The notes: generated from the sequence alone by a model not told the origin. A DNA stretch of 21,335 nt from an uncultured Brachyspira sp. (GCF_949287625.1 NZ_CASEGO010000042.1:1-21335); one strand, 5' to 3'; counted from the first letter of the stretch, positions 7,635 through 15,355 are shown. Program-made: numbers and translations.

Positions 7635-7979
7635 TAGAGCCTCCTAATATAAAGAATAAATATAACTAACAAATAAGGACAAGGAGATTTGTAAGAATAA
7701 AATTATAAAATATAATCAAGATAAACATATTGATAGAAGTTTCTAGTTTTTAGAAGAAAAATTTTACAGTAATTTAGACAAATTACATCAAACTATAAGA
7801 ATAAAACATTAAAAACGTTCTATTACTATATTTCTATTCTCATATATATATATATTTTATAAACCCTTGCTGTCTGAACTTAAGATTATCATAATATAAA
7901 TAAAATATCAATATGAAAAAACAAAATTAGGATTTTGTATAAAAAATATAGATATTAATAACATAATACTTATTAATAT
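7635..7979. other. 345-base intergenic stretch with a possible gene remnant
   Basis: Apart from the ribosome binding site of the IS630 fragment, no intact gene is visible. On the plus strand, 7666-7812 reads as protein-like sequence broken by one TAG at 7744-7746 (see findings). The rest is low-complexity A/T, including a TA dinucleotide run near 7840-7850. Confidence 0.45.
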
Positions 7980-8624
7980 TTACACTTTAAACAATGAAAT
8001 TGCTTCTGATGTTTTGATATAAATATTATCTATTTCATTAATATATTTTTTAGTATTTGTTTTAATATGTTCTAAAAATACATTATCATCTATCATAGGT
8101 ATATTAATATTGATATTAAGTACAGAGCCTTTAGCACAGGCATATATTAAAATGTAGGCTGCTGCTATATCGCTTATAACGGCACTGTTTGCATATTTTG
8201 TAACGGTATCAAAAAGAGGCATTAATTCATAACAGTATTTCAAGGCATTAAAAGGTATTTCTATAGCTTTTTTTGAGGCTTCAGATATAGCCTTTTTTCT
8301 ATTTTCTTTTTCAGCATCTGTTTCTTTAGGCATCTTCATAGCTTCCATAAATAAATTAAAACTTTCTGCATCTTTGTCTATTATATCAGCTAAATGTGAT
8401 TTTATTTCTTTTATTTTTTCTATTGCATTTTTAAAACTATTCTGATGTTCTTCTTCTAATTCTAAAAACTTTTTTTTGTTTACAGTAAGATGACCAACCA
8501 TACCAGCCAAAGCACAGCCCAAACTTCCTACAAGTCCCATAACGCTTCCGCCGCCCGGAGCAGGTAATGAACTGTCTACATCATTTATATAATCAGCTAA
8601 AGTTTTATTTATTAATTCTTTCAT
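7980..8624 (-). CDS. fchA: Cyclodeaminase / methenyl-THF cyclohydrolase family protein (FchA-like)
   Basis: 214 residues from the chosen start. It belongs to the formiminotransferase-cyclodeaminase C-terminal domain family, which as a stand-alone protein of about this length is the FchA-type methenyltetrahydrofolate cyclohydrolase or formimino-THF cyclodeaminase of folate one-carbon metabolism. The diagnostic PAPGGGSV motif is at 21-28, followed by the Gly/Ala-rich helix (GLVGSLGCALAGMV) and the long-helix pattern of the family; KYANSAVISDIAAAYIL in the second half is also typical. The frame is open back to 8705, but the family's N-terminus aligns from MKELINK at 8624. AGGT lies 7 bases upstream of that ATG, and the extra 27 residues would be an unusual aromatic-rich leader. 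No other folate gene is adjacent, so the exact reaction is not settled. Confidence 0.82.
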   Translation of the reverse strand: MKELINKTLADYINDVDSSLPAPGGGSVMGLVGSLGCALAGMVGHLTVNKKKFLELEEEHQNSFKNAIEKIKEIKSHLADIIDKDAESFNLFMEAMKMPKETDAEKENRKKAISEASKKAIEIPFNALKYCYELMPLFDTVTKYANSAVISDIAAAYILIYACAKGSVLNININIPMIDDNVFLEHIKTNTKKYINEIDNIYIKTSEAISLFKV

Positions 8625-8709
8625 AATATACCTATATACCTTATATAATAATAAATATTTTTGAAAGGTTATTTTAATATAAAAAAAATAAATATCAATA
8701 TGCATTTTA

Positions 8710-9597
8710 CTATTTTCTTTGAAGATGTTTAAATCTGTTTTTTGTAAACTCTATTATTTCATCTTCTGTCATATTATCTATTCCAAGTCTTTTTTCTTCT
8801 TCAAGCAGTTTTTCTCTTTCTTCTTTTTCTTTTTGTATTCTTAATAGTTCCATTTCTTTTAATTTTTTATTACGCTCATATAATTCTTTTTCGCTGTAAT
8901 GTCTTTTTATTAACTGTTCTTTGTCTCCTTTTGTTAGATATACTTTCAAATAGCTTACAAAATCAAGCCAAAGAGCAGGGATATTATTTTTGTCTTTTAC
9001 TTTAAGCTCGGCATATTTTACGGAGTCTTTCCAAGAGTAGCGTCTGTTATTAAATATATCAATTAATTCTCTTTGTTTATCTTTAGTTTTAAAGCAGTGT
9101 ATTTGAGAGAGCTTTTCTGCTTTACTGCATGTTATTCTATTAAAAACCTCTATAAGACTTTTTACAAACAAATCAAATTCAGAATGAGGCATATCATTAT
9201 TAATTGTATTATTATATTTATTATTATCTTTATCAGTTTGCTCAATACTCTCTTGATTATTCTGACAATACTCATTTGACTTTTCTGACAATACCTTATT
9301 ATAATTTTTTAGTGAGTTTAAATATATTTTTCTTTTTTGAGTATTATTATCTTTTTTATCATAATGTATTTTTATGTATCCGTATTCTTTAAGCTCGGAA
9401 ACATATCTTGATACGGTTGTTGAGCTTATAGAGTATAGACTTGCAAAATATGCATTAGAAGCCCAGCAGTATCCTTTATCATTGGTGAGTGCTGTTATTT
9501 CTGCATATAGCAATCTGGCAAGAGGTTTTAATCTTTTATCGTATCTTACTTCTGCGGGTATTACAGCATAATAGCTTTTTTTGTAATTATTATTCAT
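8710..9597 (-). CDS. HTH_36-type protein resembling plasmid/phage replication initiators
   Basis: 295 residues. The first 95 or so residues form a winged helix-turn-helix of the HTH_36 type common in plasmid and phage replication or replisome-organiser proteins: KSYYAVIPAEVRYDKRLKP, then LLYAEITALTNDKGYCWASN, then the recognition region SISSTTVSRYVSELKEYGYI and a basic beta-wing. The middle (about 95-135) is Asn/Gln/Asp-rich and probably a linker. From about residue 215 there is a highly charged Lys/Glu helix likely to form a coiled coil (KLKEMELLRIQKEKEEREKL), followed by a short Thr-Glu-Asp-Glu segment and a basic end. There is no partner replication gene or visible iteron set, so it may be an orphan of an integrated plasmid or phage. 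AAAGG precedes the ATG. A promoter-like site in the repeat at 9785-9812 points at it. Confidence 0.7.
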   Translation of the reverse strand: MNNNYKKSYYAVIPAEVRYDKRLKPLARLLYAEITALTNDKGYCWASNAYFASLYSISSTTVSRYVSELKEYGYIKIHYDKKDNNTQKRKIYLNSLKNYNKVLSEKSNEYCQNNQESIEQTDKDNNKYNNTINNDMPHSEFDLFVKSLIEVFNRITCSKAEKLSQIHCFKTKDKQRELIDIFNNRRYSWKDSVKYAELKVKDKNNIPALWLDFVSYLKVYLTKGDKEQLIKRHYSEKELYERNKKLKEMELLRIQKEKEEREKLLEEEKRLGIDNMTEDEIIEFTKNRFKHLQRK

Positions 9598-9784
9598 ATC
9601 TTTATACCTTTAAAAAAAACTTTATACTATAATGAAATTTTATAATAGATTATAAGTTTATATTAGCTTTATTTTTTCTTATTTTTTGTATTTTTTGTAA
9701 AAAGATGAATAATAAAATATATTAAAATATTTTTTATATATTTTTTGAATATTAAACTTATAATAACTTATATTTTTTGTTTTA

Positions 9785-9812
9785 TATATACTAAACAAAT
9801 ATGATTTGTCAA
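9785..9812 (-). promoter_or_regulatory. Promoter-like site in module Q pointing to the HTH gene
   Basis: On the minus strand TTGACA (9812 to 9807), 16 bases, then TATATA (9790 to 9785). Its spacer (AATCATATTTGTTTAG) nearly equals that of the plus-strand site at 10154, so it belongs to the repeat. If used, it gives the HTH gene a leader of about 180 bases. Confidence 0.5.
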
Positions 9813-10153
9813 TTTTTTATTGTTCTTTTTTCCGCTGCACGCCATACTTAACAGTACTTCCTTCGGTCGCAGGCGGACAGCGTCAAAGAACCTTATATCC
9901 TCGACAAGCTCGGATACGCTTCGCAAAAGTGCAAGTATTAAAATTATTATTAAATCGTACTAATTATGTTTTATATGTAGAATAAATTGTAAAATTTAGT
10001 CAGAAATATAGCCTTTCGCTGCCGACATCACAGGTGGACTTCGTCGGCACGCAGAGCGATGCGGACAGGCGTCACAAAAGAACTGGGGTGTTGCGTAGCA
10101 CACAGCGTGGTGGGCAAAGCCCCAGATATTAAAAATAAAATATAATTTTATTT

Positions 10154-10182
10154 TTGACAAATTATATTTGTTTAGGTATATA
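10154..10182 (+). promoter_or_regulatory. Promoter-like site at the end of module P
   Basis: TTGACA (10154-10159), 17 bases, TATATA (10177-10182). It points at the 3' end of argD but runs straight into the hairpin at 10184-10221, so any transcript would be stopped at once. Nearly identical to the site at 13843-13871. Confidence 0.45.
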
Positions 10183-10183
10183 T

Positions 10184-10221
10184 AAAATAAAAGCCTTACC
10201 AAAAAGTAAAGCTTTTATTTT
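10184..10221 (-). terminator. Bidirectional terminator after argD
   Basis: AAAATAAAAGC (10184-10194) pairs with GCTTTTATTTT (10211-10221). TTAC (10196-10199) and GTAA (10206-10209) extend the stem past one mismatch to a 6-base CAAAAA loop. It lies 17 bases after the argD stop, with T-runs on both strands, so it can end the argJBD transcript and block plus-strand transcription leaving module P. Confidence 0.85.
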
Positions 10222-10237
10222 TTTATAATTAATCAAA

Positions 10238-11476
10238 TTATCCTATGCATTCACAGAGTATAGAAACAGCCTTTTCAAGCTCTTTATCTGTTATTGTAAG
10301 AGGAGGAAGAAGTCTTATTTTAGTTTTGGCAGTTAGAGGTATCGCTCCCTTTGTTATACATTTTTCTACTATTTCCTTAGCATTTAAGCCTTCTTTAAGT
10401 TTTATACCAAGCATTAAGCCTATACCGTCAACACTTTCTACATTATCAAGTTTCATTAATTTATCTTTTATATATTTAGATTTTTTACTCACTTCTTTTA
10501 ATAAATCTTTATCTATAATGTTTAATACTTCCAAAGCACCGCTTGCAACTATAGGATTAGCACCAAATGTAGAGCCATGATCTCCATTATTAAATACATT
10601 AGAGCAAGTTTTATCCATAAGCACAGCACCTATAGGAAGCCCTCCTCCCAAGCCTTTAGCTAATGTAGTTATATCTGGTTTTATACCAAAATGCTCAGAG
10701 CATAAGAATTTGCCTGTTCTTCCAACACCAGTTTGTACTTCATCTACTATAAAAAGTATATCATTTTCTTCACAGTATTTTTTTATCTTTTGTACATATT
10801 CTTTATCAAGAGGTATAACTCCGCCTTCACCCTGTATGAGCTCCATTATTACAGCACATGCATTATCTTCTAATTTTGAAACAGTATCCTCATAATTGTT
10901 AGCCTCTGCAAATGAAAAGCCTTCCAAAAATGGAAAAAAGTAATTATGAAAAACTTCCTGACCTGTAGCTGACAGCGTAGCCATAGTTCTGCCATGAAAA
11001 GAGTTTTTTAATGCTACTATTTTATTTCTTTTATATTCTTTATCATTATTAGCATATTTATCAAAAGAGTATTTTCTTGCACATTTTATAGCAGCTTCAT
11101 TTGCCTCAGCACCGGAATTGCAGAAAAATACTTTATCATATTTTGTTATAGAGCATAATTTTTTTGCCAAATCTATATAAGGTTTATTGTAGTATAGATT
11201 TGAAGTATGCTGAAGAGTTTTAGCCTGATTATTTACTGCATTAATCCAGCTTTTATTACCATATCCTATACTATTAACTCCTATTCCGCTTCCTAAATCA
11301 ATATATTCTTTTCCTTCTATATCTTTTAATTTTGCTCCGTTTCCAGATTCCAAAACTAAATTAAATCTTGCATAAGTATTAGCAGCGTATTTTTTGCTGT
11401 TATTAATATATTCTTTTTTTAATTTTGACTTATCATTGTTTTCAGTATTTTGTTTATTTGTTTTTTTGCATGGCAT
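10238..11476 (-). CDS. argD: Acetylornithine aminotransferase
   Basis: 412 residues, class-III PLP aminotransferase. In arginine biosynthesis it converts N-acetylglutamate semialdehyde to N-acetylornithine using glutamate. Motifs are DLGSGIGVNSIGY (60-72), SGAEANE (121-127), SFHGRT (159-164), VDEVQTG (244-250) with the pyridine-ring Asp245, and TLAKGLGGG (271-279) with Schiff-base Lys274. GSTFGANP (301-308) is also typical. The first 25 or so residues are a Lys/Asn-rich extension before the family's usual start. GAGGG lies 7 bases before the ATG, so this start is well supported. It is the last gene of the argJ-argB-argD run, 32 bases after argB, and is followed by a strong terminator. The context supports ArgD over related ornithine or GABA transaminases. 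Confidence 0.93.
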   Translation of the reverse strand: MPCKKTNKQNTENNDKSKLKKEYINNSKKYAANTYARFNLVLESGNGAKLKDIEGKEYIDLGSGIGVNSIGYGNKSWINAVNNQAKTLQHTSNLYYNKPYIDLAKKLCSITKYDKVFFCNSGAEANEAAIKCARKYSFDKYANNDKEYKRNKIVALKNSFHGRTMATLSATGQEVFHNYFFPFLEGFSFAEANNYEDTVSKLEDNACAVIMELIQGEGGVIPLDKEYVQKIKKYCEENDILFIVDEVQTGVGRTGKFLCSEHFGIKPDITTLAKGLGGGLPIGAVLMDKTCSNVFNNGDHGSTFGANPIVASGALEVLNIIDKDLLKEVSKKSKYIKDKLMKLDNVESVDGIGLMLGIKLKEGLNAKEIVEKCITKGAIPLTAKTKIRLLPPLTITDKELEKAVSILCECIG

Positions 11477-11508
11477 ATTTTTACCCTCATTTGTATTTGT
11501 TTACTTTA

Positions 11509-12375
11509 TTAATCTTTATAAAACATAGTTCCTATACCTTCATCAGTAAACATTTCTATTAATAATGAATGGCATAATCTTCCGTCTATTATAAACACTC
11601 TTGACACTCCGTTTTCAACAGCCTCTATACAATGTTTAACTTTAGGCATCATACCGCCTGATATAGTACCGTCTTTTATTAAATTATCTATATCTTTAAT
11701 GTTTATCTGGCTTATTAAAGAGCTTTCATCATCTTTATCTTTTAAAAGACCTGGAGTATCAGTCATATATATTAAAGTTTCTGCTTTAATACTTTCTGCT
11801 ATTTTGGCAGCTGCAGTATCGGCATTGATATTGTATACATTTCCTTCATTATCGCATCCGACAGTTGCAACTATTGGAATATATTTGTTTGTTATAATTG
11901 TATTTAATAAATCAGTATCTACACTATCAACATCGCCTACAAATCCTAAATCAGTATTACCTTTATATTTACTTACTTTAAACATACTTCCGTCAATACC
12001 GCATATACCCAAACATTTTCCGCCGCAGTTTTCAAGAGAAGCTACTAATTCTTTATTAACCTTTCCAGCAAGAACCATTTTTACTACTTCGGCAGTTTCT
12101 TTATCAGTATATCTAAGTCCGTTTATAAACTTTGACTCTTTTCCAATTTTGTTAAGCATAGCAGTGATATCTTTACCGCCCCCATGAACTACTATAACTC
12201 TTATTCCCAAAGTGGAAAGCAAAGCAACATCGCTCATAACTTTCTTTTTTAATTCTGGGTTTTCCATAGCACTTCCGCCGTATTTTATAACAACTGTTTT
12301 TCCTGTGTATCTTTGAATATATGGAAGTGCCTGATTTAATATAAATGCTTTATCTCTGTTTGAAATATTTTCCAT
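11509..12375 (-). CDS. argB: Acetylglutamate kinase
   Basis: 288 residues of the amino-acid-kinase fold. It phosphorylates N-acetylglutamate to N-acetylglutamyl-5-phosphate. KYGGSAM (31-37) and VVHGGGKDI are the two glycine-rich ATP and substrate loops, NINADTAAAKIA is the conserved nucleotide-site segment, and the C-terminus MFTDEGIGTMF is standard. It has the N-terminal helix ending ALPYIQRYTGKT that is characteristic of arginine-inhibited, hexameric kinases, so feedback inhibition by arginine is a reasonable inference and fits the ArgJ-type cyclic pathway. It lies 27 bases after argJ and 32 before argD in one apparent operon. AGGA precedes the ATG by 9 bases. Confidence 0.94.
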   Translation of the reverse strand: MENISNRDKAFILNQALPYIQRYTGKTVVIKYGGSAMENPELKKKVMSDVALLSTLGIRVIVVHGGGKDITAMLNKIGKESKFINGLRYTDKETAEVVKMVLAGKVNKELVASLENCGGKCLGICGIDGSMFKVSKYKGNTDLGFVGDVDSVDTDLLNTIITNKYIPIVATVGCDNEGNVYNINADTAAAKIAESIKAETLIYMTDTPGLLKDKDDESSLISQINIKDIDNLIKDGTISGGMMPKVKHCIEAVENGVSRVFIIDGRLCHSLLIEMFTDEGIGTMFYKD

Positions 12376-12402
12376 TTTTTATTTCCTATTTTTATTATTA
12401 TT

Positions 12403-13635
12403 TTAACTTCTGTATGAACCGTTAATTTTTACATAGTCATAAGTTAAATCACAGCCCCAAGCAATAGCTTTACTTGTACCAGAGTTCATATCTATTGTTA
12501 TTTTTATCTCATCTTCTTTTAATATTTTTAAAGCCTCTTCTTCGCTGAACTCTACACCGTATCCGTCTTTATAAACATTCATATCTCCGTATTTAGAACC
12601 TACATTGATAGATACTTTATTAATATCAAAATCAGCGTCTTCAGTATACCCTATAGCACATGAAATACGTCCCCAGTTCATATCGCATCCGAACATAGCC
12701 GCTTTTACCAAATTTGAAGTAATTACAGATTTTGCTATTTTTCTAGCCAATTTTATATCGCTTGCATTTATTACTTCGCATTCTATTAACTTGGTAGCAC
12801 CTTCTCCGTCTTTAGCCATTTGTTTTGATAAATATGTATTAACCATATTTAATGCTTTGCAAAATATTTTATAATTATCATCTTCTTTATCTATTATATT
12901 GTTTTGAGCTTCTCCATTAGCAAGCACTACACACATATCATTAGTAGAAGTATCCCCATCAACGCTAACCATATTATAAGTAGATTTTACATCCTCACTT
13001 AATGCTTTTTGCAGCATCTCGCTTGTAATATTGCAGTCAGTAGTTACAAATGAAAGCATAGTTGCCATATTAGGGTGAATCATACCGCTTCCTTTTGACA
13101 TTCCTCCTATATGAACTATTTTACCGTCAATTTCAAATTCATAAGCAATCTCTTTCATAAATGTATCAGTTGTCATTATAGCTGCTGCTGCATTTTTAGC
13201 ATGTTCTTTGGAATGACCTAAATTGTCTATTAATGTTTTTATATTTTTTTGTATAGGCTCTATATTAAGAGGTACTCCTATAACACCTGTAGAAGCAACA
13301 GCAATATCTTTTTCATCAATACCCAAAACTTCTGCTGCTAGTTTACACATTTCTTTTGCTTTTTCAACTCCGTCTTTATTGCATGTATTAGCATTTCCAG
13401 AATTGCATATAACAGCTTTTGCTTTGCCGTCTTTTAAATGTTCTTTACTTACAGTGATATTTGCTCCGCATACTTTATTCTGTGTATATACCGCTCCTAC
13501 TGAACATAAACTTTCACTGTAAATTATTGCTAAATCTTTTTTTTCACTATTTTTCTTTATACCAGCATGTACTCCATTTGCTTTGAAACCTTTAGCAGCA
13601 CATACACCGCATTCAATTTGTTTAAAACTATCCAT
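12403..13635 (-). CDS. argJ: ArgJ ornithine acetyltransferase
   Basis: 410 residues. ArgJ transfers the acetyl group from N-acetylornithine to glutamate, closing the acetyl cycle; many homologues also make N-acetylglutamate from acetyl-CoA. The precursor self-cleaves before a conserved Thr. Here the site is in GMIHPNMATML, between Ala191 and the nucleophile Thr192, giving alpha and beta chains of 191 and 219 residues. STGVIG (115-120) supplies the oxyanion-hole region and CNSGNAN (77-83) is also typical. The ATG is preceded by AGGAGA. argB begins 27 bases later. The 438-base gap to argC upstream is filled by repeat copy B, so argJBD may be transcribed separately from argC. With no argA or argE seen, ArgJ is likely the acetylation entry too, but bifunctionality cannot be read from sequence alone. 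Confidence 0.93.
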   Translation of the reverse strand: MDSFKQIECGVCAAKGFKANGVHAGIKKNSEKKDLAIIYSESLCSVGAVYTQNKVCGANITVSKEHLKDGKAKAVICNSGNANTCNKDGVEKAKEMCKLAAEVLGIDEKDIAVASTGVIGVPLNIEPIQKNIKTLIDNLGHSKEHAKNAAAAIMTTDTFMKEIAYEFEIDGKIVHIGGMSKGSGMIHPNMATMLSFVTTDCNITSEMLQKALSEDVKSTYNMVSVDGDTSTNDMCVVLANGEAQNNIIDKEDDNYKIFCKALNMVNTYLSKQMAKDGEGATKLIECEVINASDIKLARKIAKSVITSNLVKAAMFGCDMNWGRISCAIGYTEDADFDINKVSINVGSKYGDMNVYKDGYGVEFSEEEALKILKEDEIKITIDMNSGTSKAIAWGCDLTYDYVKINGSYRS

Positions 13636-14073
13636 TTGTAATCTCCTATTATTTTTTACTTAATCGTTGTTTTTAATAAATTATTAAATTTAACCTAAAA
13701 TATAGCCTTTCGCATTTACGGGCTGTGCCTGCTTTTTTGTGGTACGCCACGGGCGGACAGAGTCCAAAAGAAGTGGGGCGCGGCACGACTGTGTGCTTCG
13801 CAGCAAAGCCCTGCAAATATTTTAAATTAAAAAAATTAATTTTTGACAAATTATAGTTGTTTAGGTATATACTAAAAATTTTTAAGTTTGTCGGTTTTTT
13901 ATTGTTCTTTTTCCCGCCGCAAAAAGAACCAAAAAGTGCAAAATATTTTACAATAATGTTAATTATATTATTTTTAATTTATTGATATTTTTACTATTTA
14001 ATTTTAAAAAGCTATATTAATAAAATTAATACATTCACCTTTTATTGTTGCTAACTATAAACTTATTATGTTT
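13636..14073. repeat. Intergenic region between argC and argJ with GC-rich repeat copy B (modules P then Q)
   Basis: 438 bases without a gene. Module P (about 13691-13871) starts AAAATATAGCCTTTCGC, has a GC-rich core closed by GTGGGGC (13773-13779) and GCCCTGC (13808-13814), then TTGACAAATTATAGTTG and TTTAGGTATATA. Module Q (about 13866-13950) follows with TATATACTAAAAATT, TTTTTTATTGTTC and a perfect 9-base hairpin: GTTCTTTTT at 13904-13912 and AAAAAGAAC at 13921-13929, loop CCCGCCGC. The remaining 120 bases towards argC are plain A/T. No clear terminator follows argC. Confidence 0.7.
13843..13894. promoter_or_regulatory. Two face-to-face promoter-like sites sharing one TATATA
   Basis: Plus strand: TTGACA (13843-13848), 17 bases, TATATA (13866-13871). 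Minus strand: CCGACA (13894 to 13889), 17 bases, then the same TATATA (13871 to 13866). The minus-strand site points at argJ and could supply argJBD transcription, although its -35 box is weak. The plus-strand site points into the 3' end of argC. The arrangement is an imperfect palindrome. Confidence 0.45.
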
Positions 14074-15132
14074 TTAGAAAGCCGGAGGAATTATATTCAA
14101 TCCCTCATCTTCTTTTAATCCTAATGCTATATTCATGTTTTGTATTGCCTGTCCTGCTGCTCCTTTTACCATATTATCTATTGCTGATACTATTATTAAT
14201 TTATTTGTTCTGCTGTCCATATGCAAAGATATATCACAGTAGTTTGAGTATTTAACATATTTTAAATTTGCAGTCTCTCCTATATTAAGCACTCTTACAA
14301 ACTTTGAGTCCTTATAAAACTCTTTGTAAATACTGTGTATATTTTCTAATGTATCATTTTTATTTTCTAATTTGGCATATATTGTTGAAATTATACCTCT
14401 GTTTAATGGAAGCAAGTGAGGAACAAAAGTTACTTTTATATCTTCTCCATATATGTTTGATAATGTCTGTTCTATTTCTGGGGTATGTCTATGTTCTGCA
14501 GCTTTATATGGAGAGAAAGCCTCATTACATTCTGTAAAATGAGTATTTAATTTTAATTCACGTCCTGCACCTGTAGCCCCTGATTTTGAATCTATTATAA
14601 TATCATCTTTTAATATTATTTTTTTTACCAATGCAGGAGCTAATGCTAAGCCTATAGAAGTAGGGTAGCAGCCCGGGTTTCCTATGATTTTTGCTTTGTT
14701 TAAATCTTTTTTATTATATACACTATCATATTTAATTATTTCTGGTATTGAATATATTGCCTCTTTATGTATATTTTTGTATTTATATTCTTTGCCGTAC
14801 CATTTTTTATAATCTTCTTCATTATTTAGTCTGAAATCAGCACCCAAATCTATAAACAAAATATTTTTTTCAAAGCATTTATTTGCAATGTCATCGCTTA
14901 ATCCTGCAGGAAGCGAAGCAAATACAACATCAGTATCTTCAAATATTTCATTTTCATCTACTAATATTTTGTCACAATTTTTGTTTAGGTTGGCATATAT
15001 TTCATTAATGTTTTTACCGACAAAACTTTTTGAAGAAAGATTTTTTAATTCTACTTTACTATGCGATAATAATAGTCTTATTAATTCTATTCCTGCATAG
15101 CCTGTTGCACCTATAACAGATACTTTTATCAT
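14074..15132 (-). CDS. argC: N-acetyl-gamma-glutamyl-phosphate reductase
   Basis: 352 residues, full length. It reduces N-acetylglutamyl phosphate to the semialdehyde with NADPH. GATGYAG (8-14) is the dinucleotide-binding loop, GNPGCYPTS (151-159) holds the catalytic Cys155, and HRHTPEIEQ and FVPHLLP are the usual substrate-site segments. GAGGAG lies about 9 bases before the ATG. It is the first gene of the minus-strand arginine cluster, but repeat copy B separates it from argJBD. A promoter candidate lies at 15327-15355, leaving a leader of nearly 190 bases. Confidence 0.95.
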   Translation of the reverse strand: MIKVSVIGATGYAGIELIRLLLSHSKVELKNLSSKSFVGKNINEIYANLNKNCDKILVDENEIFEDTDVVFASLPAGLSDDIANKCFEKNILFIDLGADFRLNNEEDYKKWYGKEYKYKNIHKEAIYSIPEIIKYDSVYNKKDLNKAKIIGNPGCYPTSIGLALAPALVKKIILKDDIIIDSKSGATGAGRELKLNTHFTECNEAFSPYKAAEHRHTPEIEQTLSNIYGEDIKVTFVPHLLPLNRGIISTIYAKLENKNDTLENIHSIYKEFYKDSKFVRVLNIGETANLKYVKYSNYCDISLHMDSRTNKLIIVSAIDNMVKGAAGQAIQNMNIALGLKEDEGLNIIPPAF

Positions 15133-15326
15133 AATACAATACTCCTCTGATATTTTTTAGTTAAGAATACATTTTTATTAAAAAATTTTGTTTAAAATTA
15201 TTTTTTATGAAATTATTTTTATGAAAAGAAATTTGGAGGCTTAACGCCTTGAAAGATAGTTTAAAAACAAATTATAATTTATATTATACATTTTATTTTT
15301 CCTAAAACATTTTACTGTCTGCAAAG

Positions 15327-15355
15327 ATACTATTATAAATAATAAAAAATGTCAA
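15327..15355 (-). promoter_or_regulatory. Candidate argC promoter
   Basis: On the minus strand, TTGACA (15355 to 15350), 17 bases, then TAGTAT (15332 to 15327). The predicted transcript starts near 15320, leaving a leader of about 190 bases before argC. Confidence 0.55.

Larger units (their letters stand above)
9598..10237. repeat. Intergenic region with GC-rich repeat copy A (modules Q then P)
   Basis: 640 bases without a gene. Two GC-rich islands interrupt the AT-rich background. Module Q (about 9785-9945) begins with TATATACTAAACAAAT and continues with TTTTTTATTGTTC and a GC-rich core. Module P (about 9990-10186) begins AATATAGCCTTTCGC, has a GC-rich core closed by CTGGGG (10083-10088) and CCCCAG (10120-10125), and ends in TTGACAAATTATA, TTTGTTTAGG and TATATA. 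Both modules recur in the opposite order at 13691-13950, between argC and argJ. A 68-codon frame on the minus strand (9996-10202) overlaps module P but is better explained as repeat sequence than as a gene. Confidence 0.7.

Noticed and set aside
9073..9571. Several plus-strand frames opposite the HTH gene
   Set aside because: Their amino acid runs (Ile/Tyr/Phe-rich) mirror the Asn/Lys-rich minus-strand gene. They are shadows with no ribosome binding sites.
9851..9945. Short plus-strand frame in module Q ending in SQKCKY and stop
   Set aside because: No start codon or ribosome binding site fits, and the copy at 13877-13950 does not keep the frame. Treated as repeat sequence.
9996..10202. 68-codon minus-strand frame with several cysteines
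   Set aside because: It lies wholly within repeat module P and the promoter-like end. The corresponding strand of copy B at 13691-13871 gives a different, unrelated peptide apart from the AKGYI end, so conservation is at the DNA level rather than the protein level.
10245..13522. Plus-strand frames opposite argD, argB and argJ
   Set aside because: They are Ser/Thr/Pro/Ile-rich antisense shadows of well-identified arginine genes.
15133..15200. ArgR-type operator upstream of argC
   Set aside because: AGAATACATTTTTATT has some resemblance to half of an ARG box, but no paired TGAAT/ATTCA symmetry is present, so it is indistinguishable from A/T-rich background.
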